NCBI RefSeq assembly: GCF_014204535.1
Contig: NZ_JACHLR010000001.1
Location: forward strand, 1-64,000
DNA: 64,000 nucleotides
Source of the DNA: Novosphingobium chloroacetimidivorans
GTDB taxonomy: Bacteria; Pseudomonadota; Alphaproteobacteria; Sphingomonadales; Sphingomonadaceae
Direction of reading: 5' to 3'
The translations under genes were made by a program, and so were the position numbers. How positions within the stretch are numbered: the first letter of the stretch is position 1; every line of letters begins with the position of its first letter. Positions 1 through 7,292 of this stretch are shown here, piece after piece. The notes under the pieces were generated by a model. It had not been told where the DNA came from. It ran no database searches and saw only the letters and a program-made list of their open reading frames with translations.

Positions 1-95
1 CAACCGCATCGCCGACCACCCCAACCGTCAAATCGACGATCTCTTGCCTTGGAACTACCGCGCCGCCTGAGCAGAACCGCTCACCGGACGCTTAC
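1..95 (+). mobile_element. Right end of an IS66-family insertion sequence (truncated by window edge)
   Basis: The first 70 bases encode the extreme C-terminus of an IS66-type transposase. After its stop comes a short non-coding tail ending in cttac at about position 95. Read inward, that end begins gtaagcg, which matches the usual start of IS66-family terminal inverted repeats. The element body lies outside the window, so completeness and target duplication cannot be judged. Positions 96-360 hold no recognisable gene, only a short palindromic repeat at 290-314. Confidence 0.6.
2..70 (+). CDS. IS66-family transposase, last 22 residues only
   Basis: The reading frame entering from the left edge gives NRIADHPNRQIDDLLPWNY and then three more residues before a TGA stop. 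The pattern of a basic residue, His-Pro, Ile-Asp, Leu-Leu-Pro-Trp is the typical C-terminus of IS66 transposases, the DDE enzyme that cuts and joins the element ends. The catalytic domain is outside the window, so activity cannot be assessed. The typical IS66 terminal repeat just downstream supports the call. Confidence 0.65.
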   Translation, partial: NRIADHPNRQIDDLLPWNYRAA

Positions 96-289
96 TCCCA
101 CCCCGCCGGGCGGCAGGAGCGACGGATCTGAAGAGATCGACAGGGCTGTGAGGTCGAGCATGGTGCCATGCAAGCACGATCGCTCGCATGTAGGACAGCA
201 CTTTCTGAGCGGCGTCGTCACGAGCTTGACCCGCGATCCGTTCCGCCAAGTCGCAGCGATGCGGGGGAGGATCGTGAACGGCGAAGCCG

Positions 290-314
290 GTCCCGGATCA
301 AGTCCCGGACAACG
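290..314. repeat. Short palindromic repeat, gtcccgga...tcccggac type
   Basis: Imperfect inverted repeat with arms gtcccgga and tcccggac around tcaag. The same arm-and-loop pattern recurs at 21970-22014, 24794-24862, 60003-60131 and 63411-63439, so this is a dispersed repeat family in this genome. It lies in the gap between the IS66 end and the 3' end of the SDR gene. Confidence 0.6.
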
Positions 315-360
315 TTAAATGAGCACCCACTGTGAGGAGATGCTCATTCAAATTTTGGAC

Positions 361-1194
361 TCAGGATTGCCGCTTCGCTCCGCCCATCATCTTGCTGATA
401 TCGACTTGGCCGGTTGCGAGCCCGCCCATGAAGCCGCCATCCACAGGCAGAACGATGCCATTGACCACGCCTGCAAGGTCCGAGTTGATCAGGACCAATG
501 GGCCCGCCTGCTCCTCGGGCGTGGTGTAGCGGCCAAGCGGCTCGGCCGCGGCGTCCACCACGTCTTTGCCAGACGTCGCATGGAAGGTCGCCATCATCGG
601 AGTTTGTGTCGGCGAAGGCAGCGAGCAGTTGATGCGGATGCCCTTCTTGATCAGCTGCGCGCCCATGAACTGGGTCCACACAATGACGGCTTCCTTGGAG
701 AAGGCATAGCCCTCGGCCACTTGGTCCAGATTGGCTTCGCACCAGGCGAGGCCGTCCTGAAAGCCTTGCGTCTGCAGCAGTTGCATGTGAACCGGGATGC
801 GACGGCTCCAGCCAAGGCCGCCGGTCGATGCGATGGAGATGATCGCCCCCTTGTCGGCCATCAGCGGCACGACCTGTTCCGTCAGGTGCCGCGTGCCCAG
901 GAAGTTGACCTTCATCGTGTCGAGCGGATGGAAGCCGCCACCGCCGGGCAGACCGGCGCAGTTGAACAGCGCATCGATCTTGCCTCCAACGGCGGCCACG
1001 CCCGCTTCGATTGTCGCGGGATCGCGCAGGTCGACCTTGTTGAACGAGGCGAGGGGAAGGTCGACATCCTTGAAGTCGAAGCCATGCACTTCGGCGCCGA
1101 GCGAGAGGAGCAGCTTGGCAGTCGCCTCGCCCATGCCTGAAAAGCAGCCGCTGACGATGACGCGCTTGCCCTTGTAGCCCAGGATGTCGCTCAT
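361..1194 (-). CDS. Short-chain dehydrogenase/reductase (SDR)
   Basis: A 277-residue classical SDR, a cytoplasmic NAD(P)-dependent alcohol/ketone oxidoreductase. Visible motifs are the Rossmann-fold glycine motif SGCFSGMG at residues 15-22, NCAG at 78-81, the catalytic Ser near 123 and the Tyr163-x-x-x-Lys167 pair (YAFSK). Overall shape resembles the coniferyl-alcohol dehydrogenase / 3-alpha-hydroxysteroid dehydrogenase branch, which suits an aromatic- or steroid-degrading sphingomonad, but the substrate cannot be read from sequence. The ATG start is preceded by a purine-rich ribosome site (gaggaagg). It stands alone, downstream of a repeat-filled spacer. Confidence 0.85.
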   Translation of the reverse strand: MSDILGYKGKRVIVSGCFSGMGEATAKLLLSLGAEVHGFDFKDVDLPLASFNKVDLRDPATIEAGVAAVGGKIDALFNCAGLPGGGGFHPLDTMKVNFLGTRHLTEQVVPLMADKGAIISIASTGGLGWSRRIPVHMQLLQTQGFQDGLAWCEANLDQVAEGYAFSKEAVIVWTQFMGAQLIKKGIRINCSLPSPTQTPMMATFHATSGKDVVDAAAEPLGRYTTPEEQAGPLVLINSDLAGVVNGIVLPVDGGFMGGLATGQVDISKMMGGAKRQS

Positions 1195-1437
1195 GATGAA
1201 GTCCTTCCTCTCTGTTCTGTCGCGTCTCGCGCGGTGTTGCTGCTAGCTACGCTGGGGTCGCACGAGGCAGCAACCGGGCGGCAGTGTGATCGCGGCGGCG
1301 ATGTGACATGAGGCTGACCTGGCGATCCTCTGCTGCAAGGGGAGGTGGCAGGGGCCTCTCGCCTTGCAGAGCGGATCTTCTTGCGGCCGTGGTTATCGGC
1401 TTTGAAGTTGTTGCGCGCGCGCGCGGGCAACAAGAAC

Positions 1438-1468
1438 AAGCGGGATCCCCGCCTACGCGGGGATGACG
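1438..1468 (-). repeat. Solo half of the doublet palindromic repeat
   Basis: Hairpin with arms ccccgc and gcgggg followed by atgacg. It matches the right half of the doublets at 27104-27191, 28835-28924, 32150-32238, 57198-57288 and 60800-60883. The preceding bases (caacaagaacaag) resemble the doublet centre, but no left half is present, so this is a solo or decayed copy. It abuts the 18-bp tandem repeats. Confidence 0.65.
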
Positions 1469-1554
1469 AGGTGCTTCGAGCAGGCGAGGTGTTTTGAGCA
1501 GGCGAGGTGTTTTGAGCGACCGAGGTACTTCAAGCGACCGAGGTGTCTTGAGGG
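1467..1554. repeat. 18-bp tandem repeat, about five copies
   Basis: Direct repeats of the unit cgaggtgttttgagcagg start at about 1467, 1485, 1503, 1521 and 1539. Copies 2 and 3 are nearly identical, the outer ones diverge and the last is partial. The unit length is a multiple of three, so every frame stays open as a six-residue repeat, but no start or ribosome site supports translation. The array fills the 387-bp spacer 1195-1581 together with the solo palindrome; the rest of that spacer shows nothing else recognisable. Confidence 0.8.
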
Positions 1555-1581
1555 CACCCTGATCCCTGAAGGAAGCGGCCC

Positions 1582-3675
1582 TCACAACTTCGGCATGGGC
1601 GCGCTTCTGTCAGCCTGGCGCTTGCCCAGGGCCTCGCGCGCCTTGGCTCGAACGTAGGCATGGAGTTGGCGGATCTGCTCGTCCGTCAGGTTCTCGAACC
1701 GAGGCATGCCTTGCTCCATTAGCGCGCCGGACTTGAGCAGCTCCTTGAAGGTGTCGAGCTTCAGCGCGATGCCGGATTCGCGTAAGTCCGGCCCGGGCGT
1801 GCCTGTCGATTGCAGGCCGACGCCGTGGCAGGCCGCGCATTGAATCGAGAGCCCGCGGCCGGCCGCGACATCCGCCTCGTTCAACGTGAGTGCGGGATCG
1901 TCGAGCGCGGCCACCTTGAACGTCGCGGCGGGGCTGGCGGGCAGGGCCGCCTTGCCGTCGAGCGCGAAGGTCAGCAGGCGTCGCGGCTGTGCGCCGTACT
2001 TCCAGCCCATGTCCATGAACTTGCCATAGGCCGCCGTCGTGCCGCCATAGCCGACGAGGATGGAGACGTACTGCTTGCCGTTCAGCCGATAGCTGATCGG
2101 CGCGCCGATGATGCCCAGCCCCGCATTGAACGACCAGACCTCCTTGCCGTTGGCAGCGTCGAAGGCCTTGAAGTAACCGTCGGCGGTGCCTTGGAACACG
2201 AGGTTACCGGCTGTTGCCAGTGTGCCGCCGTTCCACAATCCCTTGTGCTCCACCCGCCACGCCTGCTTCTGCGCCACCGGATCCCATGCCACCAGGAAGC
2301 CGTGTCCATCGCCGGGCTTTTCGACTATCGGCTCGAGCGTCAGGCCCATGACGTTGAAGGCGTTCTCCGAGCCGCCCTTGCGGGAGAAGCGGGCGCCGAT
2401 CTGCTGCTGCGGAATGTAGACCAGGCCGGTGCGCGGGCTGTAGCTCATGGGCTGCCAGTTGTGTCCGCCCACGGTGCCGGGCCAGATCTTGGTAAGCCCG
2501 GTCTCGTAGCGGATATCGCGGTTCTCGATCGGGCGGCCGGTCTTGAGGTCGATGCCCCTGGCCCAATTCATCTGCGCCGAAGCGCCGGCCGAGATGACCT
2601 TGCCAGTATCGCGATCGATCACATAGAGGAAGCCGTTGGTGGGCGCATGCAGGATCACGTCGCGAGCGCGGCCGTCAAGGTTCAGCGTGGCCGTGACGAT
2701 GTTCGGCGTCGCCTTGTAATCCCAGCTGTCACGCGGGTTTTCCTGGTAGTGCCACAGGTATTTGCCGGTGCCGGCATCGAGCGCGACGATGCTGGACGTG
2801 TAGAGGTTGTCGCCGCCGCCGGGGTCGCGGGCCTCGGGGTCGTACGGGCCGGCATTGCCGACGCCGATGTAGACGCGGTTGCGCGCCGGGTCGAAGGTCA
2901 TGCCGTTCCAGACGGTGCCACCGCCGCCGCCCGCCTTCAGATGCGCCGGGCCCCATGTCGCCGCGGCCCTTTCCAGCTCCGGCTGGTTGTTGTTGTCGCC
3001 CGGCTTGCCCGGCGTGGTGAAGAACTTCCAGGCTTCCTTGCCGGTCGCAGCGTCCACCGCGGTGACGTAGCCCCGCGCGCCGAAGTCCGCTCCGCCGTTG
3101 CCGATGATGACCTTGCCGTTCATCACGCGCGGCGCACCGGTGCTAATGTTGTAGGCGCCTTCGGGCACCGTCTCGGTCACCCACAACTGCTTGCCGGTCT
3201 TGGCGTCCAGACCGAACAGCCGCCCGTCGAGCGAGGCGAAAAAGACGCGGCCGTTCTCGTACGCCATGCCGCGGTTGGCGCCGAACGAGAAGTGCATGGC
3301 GGCCGGATCGTGCTGCCAGGTCTTGGGGTCGAAAGTCCACTTCACCTTGCCGGTCAACGCGTCGACCGCATAGGCCTTGGCATAGCTGCCGGTGAAGAAG
3401 ATCGTCCCAGCGACCTCCAGCGGCGTCGCCTCGAGCGTGACTTCCCCGGGCAGATCGAGCGCCCAGGCGAGGCCGAGCCTGTCGACCGATGCGGTGTCGA
3501 TCTCGGTCAGCTTGGAGTATTGCGCCTCGTCCGCGCCGCCGCCCACGCCGGGCCAATCATCGGTCGCACCGATGTTTGCGTCCGGCTGCTTGGCCGCGTC
3601 ATGGCTGCACGCGGCAAGGGATGCCAGCGCGAGGGCGAGCAGGCGGATCGCCGTCGGCTTTCGCAAGCGGGGCAT
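1582..3675 (-). CDS. PQQ-dependent dehydrogenase with C-terminal cytochrome c domain, lipoprotein
   Basis: A 697-residue quinohaemoprotein of the methanol/ethanol dehydrogenase family. A lipoprotein signal ends in LAAC (Cys23), so it is probably tethered in the periplasm. Residues about 40-560 form the eight-bladed PQQ propeller with repeated GK-x-W strands; about 600-680 form a cytochrome c domain with CAACH (613-617) and a likely Met ligand near 657. The catalytic Asp is probably D319 in WDYK. Lys follows where lanthanide enzymes carry a second Asp, suggesting a calcium enzyme. The adjacent Cys-Cys pair common in quinoprotein alcohol dehydrogenases is missing (FSFGANRG instead). The ATG at 3675 gives the signal peptide; an upstream TTG would add 21 residues. 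Alcohol substrate unknown. Confidence 0.85.
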   Translation of the reverse strand: MPRLRKPTAIRLLALALASLAACSHDAAKQPDANIGATDDWPGVGGGADEAQYSKLTEIDTASVDRLGLAWALDLPGEVTLEATPLEVAGTIFFTGSYAKAYAVDALTGKVKWTFDPKTWQHDPAAMHFSFGANRGMAYENGRVFFASLDGRLFGLDAKTGKQLWVTETVPEGAYNISTGAPRVMNGKVIIGNGGADFGARGYVTAVDAATGKEAWKFFTTPGKPGDNNNQPELERAAATWGPAHLKAGGGGGTVWNGMTFDPARNRVYIGVGNAGPYDPEARDPGGGDNLYTSSIVALDAGTGKYLWHYQENPRDSWDYKATPNIVTATLNLDGRARDVILHAPTNGFLYVIDRDTGKVISAGASAQMNWARGIDLKTGRPIENRDIRYETGLTKIWPGTVGGHNWQPMSYSPRTGLVYIPQQQIGARFSRKGGSENAFNVMGLTLEPIVEKPGDGHGFLVAWDPVAQKQAWRVEHKGLWNGGTLATAGNLVFQGTADGYFKAFDAANGKEVWSFNAGLGIIGAPISYRLNGKQYVSILVGYGGTTAAYGKFMDMGWKYGAQPRRLLTFALDGKAALPASPAATFKVAALDDPALTLNEADVAAGRGLSIQCAACHGVGLQSTGTPGPDLRESGIALKLDTFKELLKSGALMEQGMPRFENLTDEQIRQLHAYVRAKAREALGKRQADRSAPMPKL

Positions 3676-3783
3676 GGCTGGCAATCGTCTCCCGATCTTA
3701 TCGCTAATCGGATGCTTAGATACCGGGATTCGATCCAATGTAAATCACAGCCGCAGCCGATCGGCTTGAGCAGGAACCGGGTG

Positions 3784-4863
3784 TCAGGCGTGCTCCGGCC
3801 TGCCGGCCGCGCGATCGGCCTTGCGTCGGACATGCTCGGCATGGCGGCGCTTGCGTTTGTCCAGCGCCTCCCGAGAAGGAACCCGCTCCTCGATCTGGTC
3901 GGCGAGGACGGCACCGCGCTCGCCCGGAGGACGGGCAGGGCCGACCGTGGTGTCGCAGGTCGTCTGCCGCTCGATCTCGGCATTGAGCAGTGCGCCCAAG
4001 AGGACGCCGTACGCCGATAGGAACAGCCACATCAGGAACACGACGATCGCCGATAGCGACCCATAGGTGGCGTTGTAGTCGCTGATGTAGGCGACGTAGA
4101 GCGAGAAGCCGAACGAGACCAGTATCCACAGCAGTGTCGCGAGCAGCGATCCGGGCGTGAGCCAGCGCCACTTCGCGGGCCTGCGATCCGGCCCATACCG
4201 CATGATGAGGGCGAAGCCGCTGGTGCCCAGCGCGATCGCCGCCGCCCAGGTCAGCAGCTTGAACAGCAGCGTGGTGGCGTCGCCCAGGAACACGCCGGTC
4301 TGCGTCTGCAGCCAGGCGAAGACGCCGCCCGAGAGCAGGCCGGTCAGCGCGATCAGCACGGCCGCAATAGTGAGCCCCGCCGCCCGCAAGGTCAGCCTGA
4401 GGAACGAGCGGGTCTCATGCTCCTCGTTGATGATGTTGAGCGCGCTGATCATGCCGCTGGCTGCGCGCATGCCGCCATAGACGGCGAAGAACAGCGCTAT
4501 CAGCAAGGCGAACCCGGTGACGCCGGTGCTGGTCGTGACGATCTGCAGCAGCTGCTCCTGAATCAGCCTCGCCGCCTCTGCCGGCACCACATGCACGATC
4601 GCCTCCATCTGCTTTTGCACACTCGCGGTGTCACCGATGAGGCCATAGATCATCACCGTCGCTGCGATCAGCGGCGTGATTGCGAGAAACACGAAGAACG
4701 CAAGCCCGGCCGCCAGCAGCCCGAGTTCGTGGAAGCCGATCATGACGTACACGCGCTTGAGCACCTTGATCCAGGCCGCACGGGGCATCGACCAGGGGGA
4801 GGAGGCGTGGGAGCCGGGCGGATCTTGAGTCGCGGTCACCAGGTCGGCCACGGCTTCGGTCAC
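3784..4863 (-). CDS. YihY/BrkB-family inner membrane protein
   Basis: A 359-residue polytopic membrane protein of the YihY/BrkB (formerly 'ribonuclease BN') family. Residues about 45-300 contain roughly six hydrophobic segments; the C-terminal 60 residues are charged and cytoplasmic-looking (many Arg/Lys). The family's molecular function is not established; the old RNase BN name is a misassignment. The start is GTG at 4863, well supported by a strong ribosome site (aggagga) seven bases upstream. It is transcribed away from tamA, with a gap of about 110 bp that must carry both promoters. Confidence 0.8.
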   Translation of the reverse strand: MTEAVADLVTATQDPPGSHASSPWSMPRAAWIKVLKRVYVMIGFHELGLLAAGLAFFVFLAITPLIAATVMIYGLIGDTASVQKQMEAIVHVVPAEAARLIQEQLLQIVTTSTGVTGFALLIALFFAVYGGMRAASGMISALNIINEEHETRSFLRLTLRAAGLTIAAVLIALTGLLSGGVFAWLQTQTGVFLGDATTLLFKLLTWAAAIALGTSGFALIMRYGPDRRPAKWRWLTPGSLLATLLWILVSFGFSLYVAYISDYNATYGSLSAIVVFLMWLFLSAYGVLLGALLNAEIERQTTCDTTVGPARPPGERGAVLADQIEERVPSREALDKRKRRHAEHVRRKADRAAGRPEHA

Positions 4864-4973
4864 GCAAATTCCTCCTAGATCTGTGGAACTTTGTTGCTTG
4901 TCATGCGATTAAGGGCCGGACTTGGCTGGTGGAGGCCTCGTCTTCTGGCGGGGGGTGAGGTATTCCACGGCGC

Positions 4974-7292
4974 ATGTCACAGCAAAGCTTCGAGCGTGGG
5001 CATGGTTCCCCGCTGACGGCGAGGAATGCCCGACTGACAGGTGCCGCGACGATGGCTCTGGCGCTCGCGTTGCTGAGCAGTCCGGCGCTGGCTCAGGAGA
5101 GCGCTTCCAGCAGCACTGCGACGCAGCAGGCAGCCACTCCGCCCGCTTCTCCCGCTGAGGATGCGATCCGGGCGGGCACCATCCCCGTGCCGGCGCCGCC
5201 GCCCGGAGCGGCGCTCCCGCAAGTCGATCCGATCATCCCCGACACCGAGTTCAACAGCGCCATCCCGGCACTCGATGCCGGCGGGGATCCGGTGCTCGAC
5301 CAGCCTCTGGAATCGATCGAGAGCTTCGAGCGTCGCCTCGCTACCCAACAGAGCAACGCCAAGCCGACCGAGGGTCAGGCACCGCCCGCCAAGGATCCCG
5401 CGCTTGCGGACGGCGACGCGGTAGAGGAAGTCGGCGATGCGCCCGTCGCGGACGCGGAACTCACCGCGCCGTTGCCACCCCTGAACCAGTTCGAAGTCGC
5501 CCCCGTCCAGTTCGCGGAAGACGAGGAAGCCGCCAACCGCGACTTGCGGGTGACCTACGCGGTGCGCCTCAACGGTCTGGATGCCGCGGATGGGGAAACT
5601 GCCGTCAGCCTGAAGAGCCAGTTCAAGAGCCTCTCGGCGCTGGAGAAAGGCGACGGCAAGGCGGATAACGTCGCCATGGCCTCCGCGCGCCTGACCGAGG
5701 ACAGCGAGCTGATCAAGACCATCCTCGCATCCGAAGGCTGGTACGACCCGCAGGTTCGCACGCACCTTGACCGCACCGATGGCCCGAGCGGCCTGCCGCT
5801 CAACGCCGTCATCGACGTGCAGCCCGGCAAACGCTTCACCTTCTCCGAGATCAAGGTCGACGCAGACCCAACGGTGCCGCCGACGCTCATCTCCGACAAT
5901 CTTGCGCTGAAGATCGGAGAACCGATCGTCGCCGAGCGCGTGCAGGGCGCCGAGGCGCAAGTCGCGCTGGCGCTGCCGGAGAACGGTTACCCCTTCGCCG
6001 CCGTGGGTGACCGCGACATCCTGCTCGACCAGAACACCGGCAGCGGCGCCTATACCTTGCCGGTCACGGTCGGTCCGCGCGGCCGCTTCGGTGGTTTCCG
6101 GACCGAGGGCGATCTGGCGTTCGACGTCGACCATGTGCAGACGCTCGCCCGCTTCAAGCGCGGCGAACTCTACGACAGCCGCAAGGTGGACGACTTGCGC
6201 AAGGCGCTGGTCGCGACCGGGCTGTTCTCGACCGTCTCGGCCGAGCCGCAGCGCACCAACGAGCAGGTCGGCGATGGCACCGAATACGTGACGATGCTGG
6301 TCAAGCAGGATGCCGGCCCGCCCCGCACGATTGCGGGCAGCGCAGGGTACGCGGCCGGGCAGGGCTTCACCATCGAAGGCACCTGGACCCATCGCAACAT
6401 GTTCCCGCCCGAGGGCGCGCTGATCGTCCACGGGATCGCAGGCACGCAGGAACAGGGCGCGGGCGTGACGTTCCGCCGCGCCAATGCCGGGCAACGCGAC
6501 CGCACGTTCGAGGCGGTCGCCGAGGGGCTGCGGAGCGACTACGACGCCTACAACGCAATTACCGGACGCCTCGCCGCGCGGGTCAGCTATGATTCCACGC
6601 AGATCTGGCAGAAGCGACTGACCTACGCATACGGCGTCGAACTGCTCGGCACCGCGGAGCGCGCCTACGATTTCAATGCCGGGGAACGCCGCCGGCGCAC
6701 GTACTACGTTGCCTCGCTCAACGGACAAGTGGGCCTGGATACCTCCGATGACCTGCTCAATCCCACCAAGGGCTTTCGCGTTACTGCGCTCGTGCAGCCC
6801 GAAGGCTCGCTGGGCAATGGCTTCAACCCTTACATCCGCGCGCGCATCGATGGCTCCGCCTACGTTCCGTTCGGAGATTTCGTGCTGGCAGGCCGCGTGC
6901 GCTTCGGCACGATCCAGGGAGCGGCGCGAGACGACATCGCGCCTTCGCGGCGGCTCTATTCGGGCGGCGGCGGCTCCGTGCGCGGGTTCGGCTACCAGAA
7001 GCTGGGCCCGCTCGATCCCAACGGTGATCCGATCGGTGGTCGCAGCCTGAACGAAGGTGCGATCGAAGGGCGTTACCGTTTCGGCAACTATGGGGTGGTC
7101 GCCTTCCTTGATGCCGGCCAATCGTACGAGTCCACCACGCCCAAGTTCTCGGACATGCGATACGGCGTCGGCATCGGCGGGCGCTTCTACACAAATTTCG
7201 GACCGTTGCGTGTGGACGTCGCAACGCCTCTCGGGCGTCGCCGTGGTGAATCGCGCCTCAACATCTATGTCTCGATCGGGCAGGCGTTCTGA
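4974..7292 (+). CDS. tamA: TamA-like outer membrane protein (BamA/TamA family)
   Basis: A 772-residue Omp85-family protein forming the outer-membrane part of the translocation and assembly module. A signal peptide ends near ALAQ (residue ~41). Residues ~42-190 are low-complexity, rich in Ala/Pro/Glu and probably disordered; ~190-460 are POTRA-like; ~460-772 form the 16-strand barrel. The conserved loop-6 signature GGSVRGFGYQ is at about 664-673 and the protein ends in Phe, as expected for a barrel substrate. It is clearly longer than typical TamA (about 580), mainly through the N-terminal linker. The stop overlaps the tamB start by one base, so the two are co-translated. Confidence 0.88.
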   Translation: MSQQSFERGHGSPLTARNARLTGAATMALALALLSSPALAQESASSSTATQQAATPPASPAEDAIRAGTIPVPAPPPGAALPQVDPIIPDTEFNSAIPALDAGGDPVLDQPLESIESFERRLATQQSNAKPTEGQAPPAKDPALADGDAVEEVGDAPVADAELTAPLPPLNQFEVAPVQFAEDEEAANRDLRVTYAVRLNGLDAADGETAVSLKSQFKSLSALEKGDGKADNVAMASARLTEDSELIKTILASEGWYDPQVRTHLDRTDGPSGLPLNAVIDVQPGKRFTFSEIKVDADPTVPPTLISDNLALKIGEPIVAERVQGAEAQVALALPENGYPFAAVGDRDILLDQNTGSGAYTLPVTVGPRGRFGGFRTEGDLAFDVDHVQTLARFKRGELYDSRKVDDLRKALVATGLFSTVSAEPQRTNEQVGDGTEYVTMLVKQDAGPPRTIAGSAGYAAGQGFTIEGTWTHRNMFPPEGALIVHGIAGTQEQGAGVTFRRANAGQRDRTFEAVAEGLRSDYDAYNAITGRLAARVSYDSTQIWQKRLTYAYGVELLGTAERAYDFNAGERRRRTYYVASLNGQVGLDTSDDLLNPTKGFRVTALVQPEGSLGNGFNPYIRARIDGSAYVPFGDFVLAGRVRFGTIQGAARDDIAPSRRLYSGGGGSVRGFGYQKLGPLDPNGDPIGGRSLNEGAIEGRYRFGNYGVVAFLDAGQSYESTTPKFSDMRYGVGIGGRFYTNFGPLRVDVATPLGRRRGESRLNIYVSIGQAF

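Noticed and set aside
1467..1554. Possible CRISPR array
   Set aside because: The 18-bp units are directly adjacent with no spacers and drift in sequence; no cas genes are near.
3676..3738. Upstream TTG start for the PQQ dehydrogenase
   Set aside because: It would bury the lipoprotein signal behind 21 extra residues; the ATG at 3675 gives a clean signal peptide.
1810..4020. Long plus-strand frame opposite the PQQ dehydrogenase
   Set aside because: A shadow of the GC-rich coding strand: no recognisable domain, and it runs across two real minus-strand genes and the gap between them.
4977..7121. Long minus-strand frame opposite tamA
   Set aside because: High-GC antisense openness; TamA has a signal peptide, barrel motif and operon context, the antisense frame has none.
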